NCBI GenBank assembly: GCA_032164245.1
Contig: JAVMKO010000009.1
Coordinates: 83,990,712 to 84,054,711, forward strand
Origin: Sternotherus odoratus
Lineage: Eukaryota; Chordata; Testudines; Kinosternidae
Direction of reading: 5' to 3'
DNA: 64,000 nt
The notes beneath the pieces are model-generated. The model saw only the letters and a list, made by a program, of their open reading frames with translations. It searched no databases and was not told the DNA's origin. The position numbers were made by a program, and so were the translations under genes. Below, piece by piece: positions 1 through 12,295 of this stretch (position 1 is the first letter of the stretch; every line of letters begins with the position of its first letter).

Positions 1-864
1 TCCATTTTGCATGGGTCTGGCATTTCCTTGAAATCAATAAAAACAAGAATATTCTGATATGTGGAGTGACTATTGTAAAGCTCTCTGAAGATTTCTATTA
101 AAGAATCAGAATTTGCTAGTCCTTACTATAAAGTTGTATCTTGGACACTGTTGCTGTTCTCTAAACACAGAATGGAGTTAACGGAGAGAGGTGTTCTGGG
201 AGTTGTAGTTCCCTTCAATGGGCAGTCCTTTACCTGGACATAAGACAGGAGAACTGCCAGTCAGAGTCCCTTTCTTCTCCCTCTTCTCCTCAGGATTGGA
301 GCAGAGAGACACCCTTCCTCAGAGCCTAACTATTGAACTTGTCATTTTTAATCAATTTTTGTTTTTTTCAGTTTCAGTTAGTTTCCAGTGTGACCACTTG
401 TCTACAACGTCACACTGCTGAGCAACATAGTTATGTCAACCTAATTTTCTACTGTAGATCAGGCTGAGACATTTTCAGTTTGGGTTCAGTTCCAGTTCAC
501 TTAAAACCCTTCTCAGAACCAGTTTTCAGGTTCAGCTAGACTTCCTTGATTGAGTATTTGTAAGGGGGTGTGAGGGCTGTGGACTAAGTCATGCTTGAGG
601 CAAACCTTGCATTTTTTGAGTCCTCAGGCTGCTAGCTGGGTTTGGTGCTCTTTTAAAATGGAGAGAAACCTGAGGAGTAAATGGGGGAAGAAGAAAATCC
701 TTTCTTTGCCTCAGCCTTGGAGCGCCCACCCAAACAGGATGGTAGTATTGTCTGTGAAGGAGTACAGCACACACTGTGTTGAACATTCTCTCTCTTGCTG
801 CTAATGCTGAGTCCATGGGAGCTGTTCTGGTGCTAGTTTTGATCACAGGGTAGAGTGGTCAGAT

Positions 865-1567
865 CGAGGTGGGCAAACTTTCTGGCTGCAGGGCCACTTC
901 GGGGTTGCAGAATTGTATGGAGGGCTGGGTTGGGATGGCTGTGCCTCCCCAAACAGCTTGGCCCCGCCCCCTATCAGAATCCCCCCCCACTTCCCGCCCC
1001 CTGACTGCCCCCCCAGAACTTCCACCCATCCAACTGCCCCGCCCCTTGTGCCATGACCACCCCCTTCAGAGACCCTCCCCCACCCTAACTGCCCTCACCC
1101 AACCCCCCCCCCCCCCCCCGCTCCTTGACCGATGACTGCCCCGACCCCTATCCATTCTCCCACCCTCTGACAGACCCCTGGGACTTCCACTCCCCATCCA
1201 ACCCCCCTTGCTCCCTGATCACCCCTTCCAGAGACCCCTAACCATCACCCCGGGACTCCACCCTCTATCCAACCCACCCTGCTCCCTGTCCCCTGACTGC
1301 CCCATTGGAGCACCTGCCCCTTATCCAAACCCTCAGCCCCTTTACCATGCTGCTCAGAGCAGTGTGTCTGAGTCCGTGTGGAGCCAGACATGCTGCCCTG
1401 TGGGAGTGCGCAGCCCCACCCCTTCCAGAGCACTCCCCATGAGGCAGCTTGGCTCTGGGGGAGAGGGACGAGAGAAGGCAGGGGAGGGGCTGGGGGCAGC
1501 CTCCCCAGCCAGGCAGGACAGTCCCATGGGCCGGATGTGGCCCGCAGGCTGTTGTTTGCTTACCTCG
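865..1567 (+). mobile_element. hAT-type MITE with 8-bp target duplication
   Basis: The ends are an imperfect terminal inverted repeat (CGAGGTGGGCAAAC at the left, GTTTGCTTACCTCG at the right). A perfect 8-bp duplication GGTCAGAT flanks the element at 857-864 and 1568-1575, which is diagnostic of hAT. The interior is C-rich and non-coding, so the open frames crossing it are accidental. It belongs to the same family as 9042-9719. Confidence 0.85.
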
Positions 1568-2335
1568 GGTCAGATGCTGAAGAACACAAGGGGGAGTTCT
1601 GTATGCAGTCATGCAGGGACCATCTTGCTCCTCAGTGGCCTCCGTGCTCACAAACCTCTCTGTTTGAAGCTTCAAAAAAATCAGATCCTCTTAGTATCTT
1701 TATCCTTTCTCATTTTCTCCATTTCTGCCTAAATCATGTTGTGCATGACTTCTTGCTCGCAGATTTTTATGCGAGGGCTTTTTCTTGGCCTTACTGGGGA
1801 TCTAAGTAGACTCAATTTTCCCCCCGGTACGTTAAAGAAACAAACAACCCCTCCCACAATTCTGAATGGCTAATGGGTTAGTCCCTGAAACTTGTTCCTC
1901 TGTTTCTAGGGTAATCTGCCCTGAACCTGACCCTGCTGGCAACAAGGCACCAAACCTGAATCATTCAAATTATGCTATGAGCATATCATTATTCCTAAAC
2001 TATCTCTGATTGATGGGTAGCCTTGAGTATCTCACTGTAGCTCAGTGATGATTCCACAGCTTCCCAAGGCAGCTTGCTTCATTGCTCAACAGTTTCTATT
2101 TGAATCTACTTAAAATATGGCCAAAATGTTAATAAAATGAGGATAACACATTTTTAAAGCTATATGCGTGTCTCCCCAGTGATTCCTCTCTGTCTTCTAT
2201 GGCCTGGTAAATCGCTTTCTCTGAATGGCTGTCTGTCTCCATTCCTATTTGCCAGCTGTCTTCTCTGTGTGTGGACATTCTCTGTAGCTCCTTTGTCACC
2301 TTCTTTTGCCATCTCAGCTAGCTTAGGGTCACCAG

Positions 2336-2447
2336 ATACCAAGTATGAAAAATCAGGATGGGGGTGGGGGGGAATAGGTGACTATATAAGAACCCCCCCC
2401 CCCCAATATTGGGACTGTCCCTATACAATTGGGACATCTGGTCACCC
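2336..2447. mobile_element. Mariner-like MITE, 112 bp
   Basis: Terminal inverted repeats GGGTCACCAGAT and ATCTGGTCACCC are perfect over 12 bp and flanked by TA on both sides (2334-2335, 2448-2449). This suggests a Tc1/mariner-type non-autonomous element. The interior is low complexity with poly-C. Confidence 0.8.
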
Positions 2448-2969
2448 TAACCTAGCTTGCCACTGGCAGTTGCTCTCCTACCCCCATTTGTGACAGCAGA
2501 GGGGTGTCTGTGTTCAGCTCTGTATAGAGGTGCTTGCTGCAAGATGGCTGGGACAGAGAGGAGGAATGATTTCAGGTTTAATCAATGTTCTTTCTGTACC
2601 TGAAACCAGATGAAGGGAGCAGAGCACTGATCAGTCAGCACTATCAGTATTTGATGCTATAATTATTTCTAGGATCTAGCACAGTTAGCATTTCTTTGCT
2701 GGGGCAATGGGTTTCATTTTTTCAGTGAGAAAGGGCAGCAAATGCCCAACTAAGCAAATATTTTTAGTTCTCTTCAGTATAATGTCATTTTAAGTAGATC
2801 CATATAAAGTTCGTTTCATAACATTTAACGTAAAATGCCACCACTGTATCTTAAACCTACTTCTGCTTGTTTTGTTGTCTTTAATTGCGTTAAAAAATTG
2901 ATACAATTATTCTTTTTAGAGGCAGCTTTGTCATAAATTTAAAAATGTATCTTTCGCCGTATGGAATAT

Positions 2970-3165
2970 GGGGTGGGGGGATAGCTCAGTGGTTTGAGCA
3001 TTGGCCTGCTAAACCCAGGGTTGTGAGTTCAATCCTTGAGGGGGCCATTTAGGGCAATCCTGCTAGTGTAGGCAGGCGGATCCTGCTAGTGTAGGCAGGG
3101 GACTGGACTCGATGACCTTCAAGGTCTTTCCAGTTCTAGGAGATTGGTATATCTCCATTTATTTA
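2970..3165 (+). mobile_element. tRNA-derived SINE of the turtle Cry type
   Basis: The head GGATAGCTCAGTGGTTTGAG contains a polymerase III A box, and GTGAGTTCAATCC is a B box about 35 bases later. The body ends in the CR1-like motif GGACTCGATGACCTTCAAGG and a TTTA-rich tail. Internally a unit containing TCCTGCTAGTGTAGGCAGG is duplicated in tandem (3058-3099). This family marks cryptodiran turtles, as I know it. Confidence 0.85.
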
Positions 3166-3189
3166 TTTTATTTATTTTATTTAATTTTC

Positions 3190-4749
3190 TTGAGATTTTA
3201 TTAAATGTTATAGGCAGCAATTTTTTTACCTTTATTGCTTTTCTTTGGAAGTGCCAAGAGTGGAATAATTACCTGGTATGTTTTACACAGTTAATGACTG
3301 TTGCTGTAGTTCAACACTGTGTTTCCATTGGTATCACCTTATTGGCGTATTCAGTTTAGCATCCACTATATAAACTAGGCCACCTTCTCTGTGGTACTAA
3401 TGCTTAACTATTATTTCTTTTTGGTATATCTCTTCACAGTTCCTTACTTCATTTCCTTTCTTTATAAGCTATTAAAAATAATTGTTCTTTTAAATTATAA
3501 AGATTGCACTGCACTTATTTTTCCACAATTAGTTGTGGGGTTTTTAGCATGCTTACACTTCAGTTCGAGTCACTTTTATGAAAATTTTAGTAGAATTGGA
3601 TGTCTTCCCTTTTCCTCTCATAAGTATAATGGGGGTCAGAGAAGAGAAGAGGAACCATGAAAGTGAGTGTGCAGCTGAGAGTTTCTTAGTGTGAAAAGCA
3701 AAGTCTGCATACACCTACTGTTGGGACACACAAAGTTTATTTTAGTTCTGCAGTTATTACCCACTTAAAGGATTCTCCAACGTATTTGCTATTTCTAGTA
3801 AATCTGTCTCTGTATTAACTGGACAAAACTCAGTGAATTCAGAGTTTTCTGGAAGTGGTAGCAATGCTTGGAACAGTTCTCTGGTTCTCATCTCTAACAA
3901 CGAAAAGGAATTATTTTAGTCTAACTGCTATACCAGTGGTGGATAGTAGGCAGAGGAGGAGTTGGGCCACTTGGGAATGAAAGACTTCTTCCCTGCTTGC
4001 TTTTGCTAGGTTTTGAGAGGTAACCAGAGTTGGCAGCCCGACTGCTGGTGCTGCCTTCTCCTTCACCCCTCTATGGTTTGTGGTTGGCCACCCTTCAGTT
4101 TAGGGATTTTGGAGCCCCAGCCCTGTTATCTTTCATGTCAGCCTTTTCTGGAGCCTTAGGAGAGAGAGACAGAGACCCTTTCCCCATGGTAGTGTTAGCA
4201 GAAAGTGGTACTGCCTAGTTACGTCTTGGCTTCTGCTCTGACATCAAAGCGCAATACCCCTTGCCTCTGTCAGGAGGTAGAGTCTGGGAATAGAAAAATT
4301 GGTCTGTTTAAATTGTTACTTAATTTAACACTCAACTGGATTTTATTTTTATCCTTTTCAATTTGTGTGGGTTTTTATGTGAACTACACTCTCAAGGATA
4401 CAGTAGTAGCACACCCAGACAAGTACAACCTTTATACAGTGCTCTTTTGTGACCCTAGCGCATTCCACAAGCAATTTCTTGTTTAAAAATAAAAACTGGG
4501 ATCTTCAAAAGGAGTTAGGGACCCAAATCTTCTTTAAAAAATCGATGGGATTTCTGCCCCTAACGCTTCGATAGCTTTGAAAACTCCAGCCAAAGAAGTT
4601 ATGCTATAGAGTTCATCTGTTTGTGACTTTGAGATAACTTAAAAACTATTCAAAATGCTGCTGATCACTGGGACCCATCTTAAGAGAACAGCAAGGCTAT
4701 AATGATTGAGGAGGTAGAAATTGGACTTCAGTAACTTGTTGAATAAAAA
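3190..4749. other. No gene seen; AT-rich intergenic or intronic DNA
   Basis: Only short accidental frames occur. About 4497-4600 holds a fold-back-like old repeat (GGATCTTCAAAAGGAGTTAG ... GAAAACTCCAGCC). Confidence 0.5.
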
Positions 4750-4830
4750 TCAGGGTGGTAGCCGTGTTAGTCTGGAATAGCAGAGTTAACAAAGTCCTGT
4801 GGCACCTTAAAGACTAACTATAAAGTTTTG

Positions 4831-4868
4831 AAGCATGAGCTTTCGTGGGCTAATACCCACTTCGTCGG
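4831..4868 (-). ncRNA. Decayed hammerhead-ribozyme-like core in PLE tail
   Basis: On the minus strand: CCGACGA, a hairpin with GTGGG/CCCAC arms, GAAA, then GCTCATGC and TT. The hammerhead consensus needs CTGANGA; here the essential U is C, so cleavage is probably lost. The GC/GC short stem after GAAA is intact. Confidence 0.5.
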
Positions 4869-4979
4869 ATGCAAGCAGTAGAAGTGTTCACAAACAGGCA
4901 GTTATAGAAAAGTAGGTAAGAGCCAGGTGGGAGGTGAAAAGGTTAGTCCAATTAAGCTGAGCCAGCTTGTTATCTCCGA

Positions 4980-5522
4980 TCAGGGAGTGTGGATTATTCG
5001 TCTAGCATTTGAATGGGGTCTGTGGACATGGAGAGATGAGAAACAATGCCTGTAATGAGCCAACCATTGTAGATCCCGGTTCAATCCCAAAGTGTGTGTG
5101 CCGAATTTGCAAATGAATTGAAGCTCTGCAGTCTCTCTTTGCAGTCTGGATCTGAAGTTCCCTTTCTGCAGAATGGTGACCTTTAAATCTGTAATAGTGT
5201 GTCCAGGCAGGTTGAAGTGTTCCCCTACAGGTTTTTGTATATTGCCATTCCTAATATCTGATTTGTGTGCATTTATCCTTTTTCGTAGGGACTGTCCAGT
5301 TTGGCCGATGTACATAGCAGAGGGACACTGGTGGCATATAATGGCATATATGACATTGGTTGATGTACAGGTGAATGAGCCAGTGATGGTATGGTTGATC
5401 TGGTTAGGTCCTGTGATGGTGTTGCTGGTGTAGATATGTGGGCAGAGTTGGCATCGAGGTTTGTTGCATGGATTGGTTCCTGAGTTGGAGTTATTGTGGT
5501 GCAGGATCCAGATTACTCCTCC
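4980..5522 (-). pseudogene. PLE GIY-YIG endonuclease fragment
   Basis: The minus strand is open for 180 codons between a TAG at 5523-5525 and the stop at 4980. It runs well upstream of the first Met at 5313. Visible motifs are a cysteine cluster (PCNKPRCQLCPH), then NVIYAIIC and YIGQTGQSLRKRINAHKSD, the GIY-YIG signature with its conserved arginine, then a GEHFNLPGH motif. PLE polyproteins place this nuclease after the reverse transcriptase to nick the target. The RT part is missing, so this is a dead 5'-truncated copy, though its frame is unusually intact. Confidence 0.82.
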
Positions 5523-5525
5523 CTA

Positions 5526-7589
5526 GAACTTGCAACTTCTATTGCAGTCAATGGAATTTCTGTGTGCAGCTGTCAGGATTATTAAACCCCTATATTTGAT
5601 AATAGAAGTTAGTTTCCTTTTAATTTTTCAGTCAGACCTGTGTGTGTGACACCCACAAATGAATCGCTTGTGACTGGGCACCTCATCAGAAAAGCATTTC
5701 ACGTAGAAATGTGTGCTTTAGTTATCGTTCAGTGTCAGAGGTCACTTCACTGATCTCTGCTAGTGTGATGCTTTTATGCATCTTGACTCTGGATATTTCA
5801 CAGCAGAGAAGGACACAGAATAGAGTACCCTATTATATTGTGAGTCAGAACCTGGGTGTTCTAAAAGAGAAGATGAAAGTTTCAAGTGCCTGTTTGCTAA
5901 ATATTGCAGTTGATCTGTTTAGAGATGAGTTAGTTTTGCTGTCATTGCTCTTCCATGTCACAATTCATTCCCTCTCTCCGTCTCAGATGAAATCACTCGT
6001 ACGTTTGTACCAGCAAAAGTTTTATTTACTGTACTAATTGATAAGAAGTTTTCATCATAAATAGGCATTGGCAAATTACAATGCTGACTACTTTAAATTG
6101 TAGTTTAAATGCTAACAGTTGTTACAGAACTGTAGTTGAGTAATATTAATTAAAGGCCAAGACTTCACTATTTTGGAGAAGGACAAGAACAACAATAACT
6201 AGTGCATTTAATCTAGTATTTTTTTGCCCAATTAAAGTGCTTCTTTAAATTACACAGATGAACAATGCAGAAGTGTGTATTTTTAAAAAAGTGAAGCACA
6301 TGCAGTATGTAACTAGATTCATCTGTGTTGCTTATTATAACTATTAAATGCCCTAATATCAGAATGATAAAATATTCACATTACAGTGCTTCCCCATCAC
6401 TGTTCAGCTTACTCAGCCCTTACATGGCCATTTAATTTATTAGAAAATTCCTAAATTTGCTAGTCAAGAAGTTAGAACATCTATTCTTAATGGGAAGACA
6501 TTAAGGTACTTAATATTTAAAACTCATTTTTGGCAGGCTAAGGACAAGCATTACTGTATTTTCTAATAATACATGAAAGCTTCATTATATTTAAATCAGC
6601 CTCTTTATTAAGTTAATAGTTTCATTAGCTAAACATATGCTTGGTTACACACACAGATACCAGAGTTTTGGGTAGATCATAAAACAGTAAAGATCTGCTG
6701 TGAGATAGGATAATCTTAATATGAAATTGAAATTTAGCTCCTTGCTGGCTGATAAATACCATGGTGCTGGCACATGACAAGAGTCATTTCAGAAGATGCC
6801 ACTTACCAGTGACCAGAACACTTGCAGTCATGGTTCATTGGAGAATAATTTGACAAAGAAAATAAGGTTATAATATTTTAAGAAACAAGCTGCTGAGCTA
6901 TACAAAGTTATCCATATGCTGTGTGGACTATGTTGCTTTGGTAAATTTTTAATGTATTATGTCATGTCATATTTTTAATATGAAAATATGTACTCTGGTA
7001 GGAAGAAAATTATGCTGGAGAAAATGTAGGCCAATTCAGTATTTTGTGTCAAAAGAAGCATAGATTATAAAACATTTAAAACAAATTAGATTTATTTACC
7101 TAAAATCATAGATTCACAAAATTATTCATTCTCATAGTTGTCTTGCTGTTTTGGAATTAGAATAAATCCAGTTTCATAGTGAGAGCAATGCAAAATGAAA
7201 TAATTGTTTTATTGTTGTTTTGACAATGTGATAAATATAGTCAGCAAGAAAAACCTCTCAGTACTTCCTACTGAATTTTTAATGATGGGAAGGCAGAGTT
7301 TCAGTTCCAAATATTATACATACTGTTTTTAAAAACTGTTAAAGGAATATTAAAGTTGCAAAGTCAAATGCTCAGATTAAGAAATTCCAAAATTAAAATT
7401 GCTTATGTAACCTTAATTTTGCCCCTTTCTGCACATGCATTATGGTGCATTATTTAATTACATCATCACATAGTCTTTTCCATCAGAGCCCTGCCTAATT
7501 CAGGGCATAGGATGGACGATGAGCTGGAAATAATGAATCAGGATTGTGTAACAAATGAGGCAGTCTCTAATACCCTTGTTAGTCAGTCT
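5526..7589. other. No gene seen; unique-looking AT-rich DNA
   Basis: Low G+C, no repeat family recognised and no long open frame. It may contain conserved noncoding sequence, which cannot be judged from one genome. Confidence 0.45.
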
Positions 7590-7989
7590 CCAATCTTCCT
7601 GCTCTCAGGTCTGGTGTCCAGCACCACAGTGGCCATGGAGTCTGCAATTCCAGGAAAACCTTGCTCAAATTCACTGTCCATTTTGGTCAATTTCATGGTC
7701 ATAGGATATTAAAAATACATTTTGTGATTTCAGCTATTTAAATCTGAAATTTTACAATGTTGTCATTGTGGGGGTCCTCTCCTAAAAAGGAGTTGTGGGA
7801 GGGTTGCAAGGTAATTGTAGAGGGGGTTATGATACTGCTACCCTTATTTCTGCCCTGCTGCTGGTGCCAGCACTACCTTCAGAGCTAGGCAGCTGGAGAG
7901 TGCCAGCTGCTGGCCACGAGCCCAGCTCTAAAGACAGAGCTGCTGTCAGCAGCAACGCAGAAGTAAGGATGGCACAGTATTATTGTCAC

Positions 7990-8082
7990 GGCTTGCATCC
8001 GACGAAGTGGGTATTAGCCCACGAAAGCTTATTCTTCAATACTTTAGTTAGTCTTTAAGGTGCCACAGGACTCTTTGTTACC
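7990..8082 (+). mobile_element. Short PLE tail unit with 8-bp target duplication
   Basis: The 93-bp unit is flanked by ATTGTCAC at 7982-7989 and 8083-8090. It begins only nine bases before the CCGACGA core (7999-8005), continues through the GTGGG/CCCAC hairpin and GAAA (8023-8026), and ends in the common AAGGTGCCACAGGACTCTTT tail. It has no coding capacity. Confidence 0.8.
7999..8037 (+). ncRNA. Decayed hammerhead-like core
   Basis: CCGACGA, then a five-pair hairpin (GTGGG and CCCAC), then GAAA and GCTTATTCTT. The first motif has C for the catalytic-core U (consensus CTGANGA), so it is probably inactive. Confidence 0.45.
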
Positions 8083-9041
8083 ATTGTCACCCTTATTTCT
8101 GTGCTGCTCTCTGCAGAGCTGGGCCCGCAGTCAGTAGCCACCACTCTCTGGCCATCACGCTCTGAAAGCGGCAGCGCAGAAGTAAGAGTGAAAATACCGC
8201 AACCCTTTTAAAATAACCTTATGACCCCTGCAACTCCCTTTTCTGTTAGGACTTACAATTTGAGAAATGCTGGTCTCACCCGTGAAACCTGTATACTGTA
8301 ATATAGGATAAAAGCACACAAAAGACTGGATTTCATGGAGGGACACCAGAGTGAGTCTGCGACATGTTTTTCATGGCCAATAATTTGTTAGGACCCTACA
8401 CATAAGAGCTGTGTGGAATGGACTGTTCTCATTAAAGATGAAATCTTCAGAGCATTTCACTTTCAAATTCTAACAAGTCTCTGAACATGTGCAAACAGAT
8501 CTTCAGAGGCTTTATAATTTTGAACAAATTTGGGCATATTTTCACAGGGATGGCAAGACACAGCCCTAACACTGATCAGCTATTGAACAACATTGCTGTA
8601 CTCCAAGGGGCGGGGGGAGGGAGGAGTGGAAGGACACATGTAGTTGACCATGCACACTTCCAAATATATTTACAGTTAGGAATAATGTAGCAAAGAATAT
8701 CTTTTGCTATTTAGGGCGTAGTGTCTGGTGATGATTTTAAGGAAACTGGAGATAGGAAGTTAATTTGCATTTTCATTCTTAAATCTGATGCTCTGATCAG
8801 TCAATACACAGGATTAAGTAGTTTAGCACATTGTGCAGCAGGCAATATGTAGCTGAGTTTTTTTTTAGACCAGATGTTTGGTTGTCATGGACGCCAGACA
8901 ATGAGATATTTTTAGTTTGTTCTGTGTTACTGAAGGAAGGTATTTTGAAACATCCTGAAACAATTTAATAAGAATTGTTAGCATTTAGTAGGCATTTCAT
9001 GAACAACCTGTGTTTTGTCTGTGTACTCCATGCCCGTAACT

Positions 9042-9719
9042 CACGGGTAGGCAGACTTTTTGGCCCGAGGGCCACATCAGGTTTGCAGAATTGTATGGAG
9101 GGCCGGATAGGGAAGGCTGTGCCTCCCCAAACAGCCGTGGACCCACCCCCTTTGACTCCCCTCCCACTTTCCACCCTCTGACTGCCCCCCTCAAATGACC
9201 TCTAGGGACCCCCCTCTCCAAACATCCCCTGGGGACCTCACCCCCATTTAAGCCCCCCTGCTCCTTGTCTCCTGACCACCCTCTCCCGAGACACCCTACC
9301 CAACCCTCACCCCTGCTCCCTGCCCCCTAACTACCCCAACCCTATCCACTGCCCACCCTCTGACAGACCCCCGGGACTCCCACACCCTATCCAAACCCCC
9401 CACCCCCCATCCTCTGACTGCCTGCCCAGAACCTCCACCCCATCCCACTACCCCCTGGACTCCCTGCTCCTTATCCATCCCCCGTCCCCCTTACCATGCT
9501 CATTAGTGCAGCATGTCTGGCATCTGTGCGGCCCGCGTGGAGTAGACACTCTGATTGGCAGGAGCGCGCAGTCCTGCCCCCCAGAGTGCTGCCCGTGCTG
9601 CTGCGTGGCTCTGGGGGAGGGAGGAAGGCTGGCTGGGGAGGGGTCAGGGGAAGCCTTCCTGGCTGGGAACTCGGGGACTGGGCAGGACGGTTCCGTGGGC
9701 CGTAGTTTGCCCACCCCTG
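9042..9719 (+). mobile_element. hAT-type MITE, second copy
   Basis: The left end CACGGGTAGGCAGAC and the right end GTTTGCCCACCCCTG form an imperfect inverted repeat. The flanks CCGTAACT (9034-9041) and CGGTAACT (9720-9727) agree at 7 of 8 bases. The first 100 bases (GGGCCACATCAGGTTTGCAG) align with 865-1567, so this is the same family. The C-rich middle is non-coding. Confidence 0.82.
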
Positions 9720-10424
9720 CGGTAACTAAAACTTTTGCTGTATTTATTTAGCCCTATCAAGTTTGTTCATGAAATGAGGTAAAAATGCTGTTGATGCAAA
9801 TATATTACCTTGGATATTGCAGTTAGCTGGTTTAGTTCAAGGTCATCCTATGTACAGTTATTCTACAAAGCTTGCAATTCAAAACAATTTGTTCCCTATT
9901 CCAGTCTTAAAGCAATGGTGTATGGAGGAGAAAAGTCAGCTAGGCAGCTGTATACTAGTAAAGACACAGAAAATGCAAGCAGGAAAGAAACTTAATGCAA
10001 GGATTGGATGATGGGAAATATGAGGCGTAAAAGGCTATATAGTACAGAACAGAGAAGACTCAGGAAAGGATGATGGGATACATGATATATCTACACACAT
10101 TTTCTAGAAAACAATATAAACAAAGATTATATTCAGTCTTGGATGGTTGAGGTAAGAGCAAGGCCCTGAATATTTTCCAGGAGTTTGGGGAGGAGGAAGC
10201 TTAAAATACACATTCGGAGAGTTCTCTATTAGTAAGAGCTGTTGGATAATGGAATTGATGAAGGACAATAGCAAAAGTACCTTCACTGCAAATATTCCAG
10301 AATGGGTTATGTGCAGCGTTAGTGTAATTAACGTAGCTGGCAGTCACGTAAAGCACTTGGATCACACCGCTAGCTGTTGGTTGTTAAGAAGAAACTTCCC
10401 CAATGGGCTGGTGTCATGGGAATT

Positions 10425-11140
10425 AGCTCCTCCGGCCAGGAGCGCCCTCTGTAGACTGGTGTCCCCCTTACCTCTGGCCCCAGTGTCCCTCCCTAACCTC
10501 AGTGCCCCTCTACATCAGGATCCTGCCCCTGGCAGTAACCCACTGTCTGGGTCTCCCCAACCAGAGGACACCCCCACCCCTTATCCCCACTTTGCCTCAG
10601 TGAGTACTACCAGTCACCATCTAGCCTCTGCTGTCTGGGGCTGACTGCAGTCTGTCAACCACTCATCATTGGCAAAGGGGGCGGGGGTGGGGGAGGTTGG
10701 ACCAGCTGACTGCCCAGATCTGGGCTGCCTCTCTGCAGTCCTAGTTTCCTTTCGTGGGCCCTTAACCTGACCCATATCCTGGGTCTCTGTTAGGCTGGAG
10801 CTCCCCAGCTCCTTTTGCCCTTCCCCAGCACTGCTACCTTAGGTACCCTCCTTAGCTTCCCAGGCAGCCAGGTCCTCCTCTCTCCAGAAAATGAGAGAGT
10901 GTCTGTCTCCTGCCCTCCCATAAGAGTCAGCCGAGCCCTGATTGCAGTAGCTACAGCCCTGTTTTTCCCTTGCTACACCCCTCTCCCAGGGCTGTTTTAT
11001 GCCCTTCAGGTATTTTATAGTTGTCCATTAAATAGCTTCCTGCACCTTTCCCCAGAGCCATGGTACCAGCCTTGGAGCGGGGGGTACTGAAATAGGTAGG
11101 CCATTGGTCTGATTTGGTAGGGCAGTTCCTGTGTTCATTT
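10425..11140 (+). repeat. GC-rich dispersed repeat
   Basis: A compositional island in AT-rich DNA, beginning near GGAATTAGCTCCTCCGGCC and ending in TGGTCTGATTTGGTAGGGCA, a tail like those of turtle CR1-mobilised repeats. Several open frames cross it, none resembling a protein I know. It may be an old LTR or composite SINE; the class is unresolved. Confidence 0.4.
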
Positions 11141-12295
11141 CATGTTTAACTCAGCATTCATTTGACCATAAAGCTATTCTAGAAAACCGTACCGAGTTTT
11201 CCCAGACTAACTTTTTTGGATTAAAGTAGTGTTAACGTCCATGTTTATATCAACTTGTTGTGAATTCTCATTGGCCATTATTGTCACTGCTGTAGCTCTG
11301 CCTTTATCAGCATTTTTTATTCTCATTAAAAATGCTTCTGCTGCAATTTTTACTTAATGACTTATTGATCAGAACAATAGAACTCATTAGAAAATGAATT
11401 AACTTTCTTCTGTGCAAGTATGCCTAATTGTGATATACTGTACTTATTATAAAGCACTGATCAATATATTTACATTCATTATTGCCCAATTAATTATAGT
11501 GATTGTCAAACCACATTAATAAATGTAAGTTAAATGACTTTGGTAACAGTGCCTATTCTACTTATTTTGTATTCATTAGGATGAATTTTGTTCGGTCCTT
11601 AAAGTACATTCACCTGCAAAAAAAACCAACCCCAAAACCAAATAACTAGTATATCCATCCTTCTTTATTTTTTTTATTTTTTTTAATAGTTGATTAGATA
11701 TGCCTGGTCTGTTAAATATATGTAAAGAGGGATTTCACTATCTTACAACACATCATTTCTAGTGATTTTATTACTGTTGTAAAGATGTTCACTCTGTAAT
11801 ATGGTAACCACCTGTTAAATAGAGAACACTGACTATGTTCTATAATGTCTCTTTAAACAGTTAGCTGTTATAATGTTTTTGTTTCTGATCTTTACATGGC
11901 AACGATTTGTAAACCTGTTAATACATCGTAAGACCTAAAAAAAAAAATTAAAAAAAAAATCAGATATAAGATTGAATTAGTCATGTGTTCCCAGATATGA
12001 ATAGTAAAGAATCACTTTAATGGAAGTTTGGTTTTCAGGCCTAAAAGTGCAAGTTAAATAAAATTTTGAATAGAACTGAATTCTGTTTGCAGGCTCGTTT
12101 TTTTTAAATTAGTCACAAGTATTTCATGCCTCACGATATGTATGTTTGCCATTACCTTGCATATTGATAGGGTACCTGAAAATATGTGGGGAGTACTGCA
12201 TTTTCACTTTGTCTTGCAGAGATGAGTTTTAATGCTATAATAGCATACATGTAGTTTACATAATGTCAGTAACAAAATTGGAACACTATCATTTT

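Larger units (their letters stand above)
4750..5522 (-). mobile_element. Penelope-like element, 5'-truncated copy
   Basis: On the minus strand the copy holds the 3' part of a PLE: a C-terminal GIY-YIG endonuclease reading frame (5522-4980), then a 3' tail with a hammerhead-like core (4868-4833) and the terminal motif shared with the short units at 7990, 13101, 36058 and 36696. The + strand left end reads ATCAGGGTGGTAGCCGTG. I could not find a target duplication. Confidence 0.85.
7590..8345. repeat. Turtle interspersed repeat with two tandem half-units, split by a PLE unit
   Basis: I recognise this as a dispersed turtle repeat, with sequence such as CTGTCCATTTTGGTCAATTT and GGTCATAGGATATTAAAAAT. 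Two diverged copies of a GC-rich block (about 7830-7989 and 8083-8200) both begin CACCCTTATTTCTG-like and end GCAGAAGTAAG-like. The PLE unit at 7990-8082 sits exactly between them. Its class is uncertain. Confidence 0.5.

Noticed and set aside
869..1809. Proline-rich open frames up to 174 codons
   Set aside because: They lie within or run off a C-rich hAT MITE with a clear 8-bp duplication.
10249..11090. Two open frames of 91 and 131 codons
   Set aside because: They overlap a GC-rich dispersed repeat and show no protein family features.
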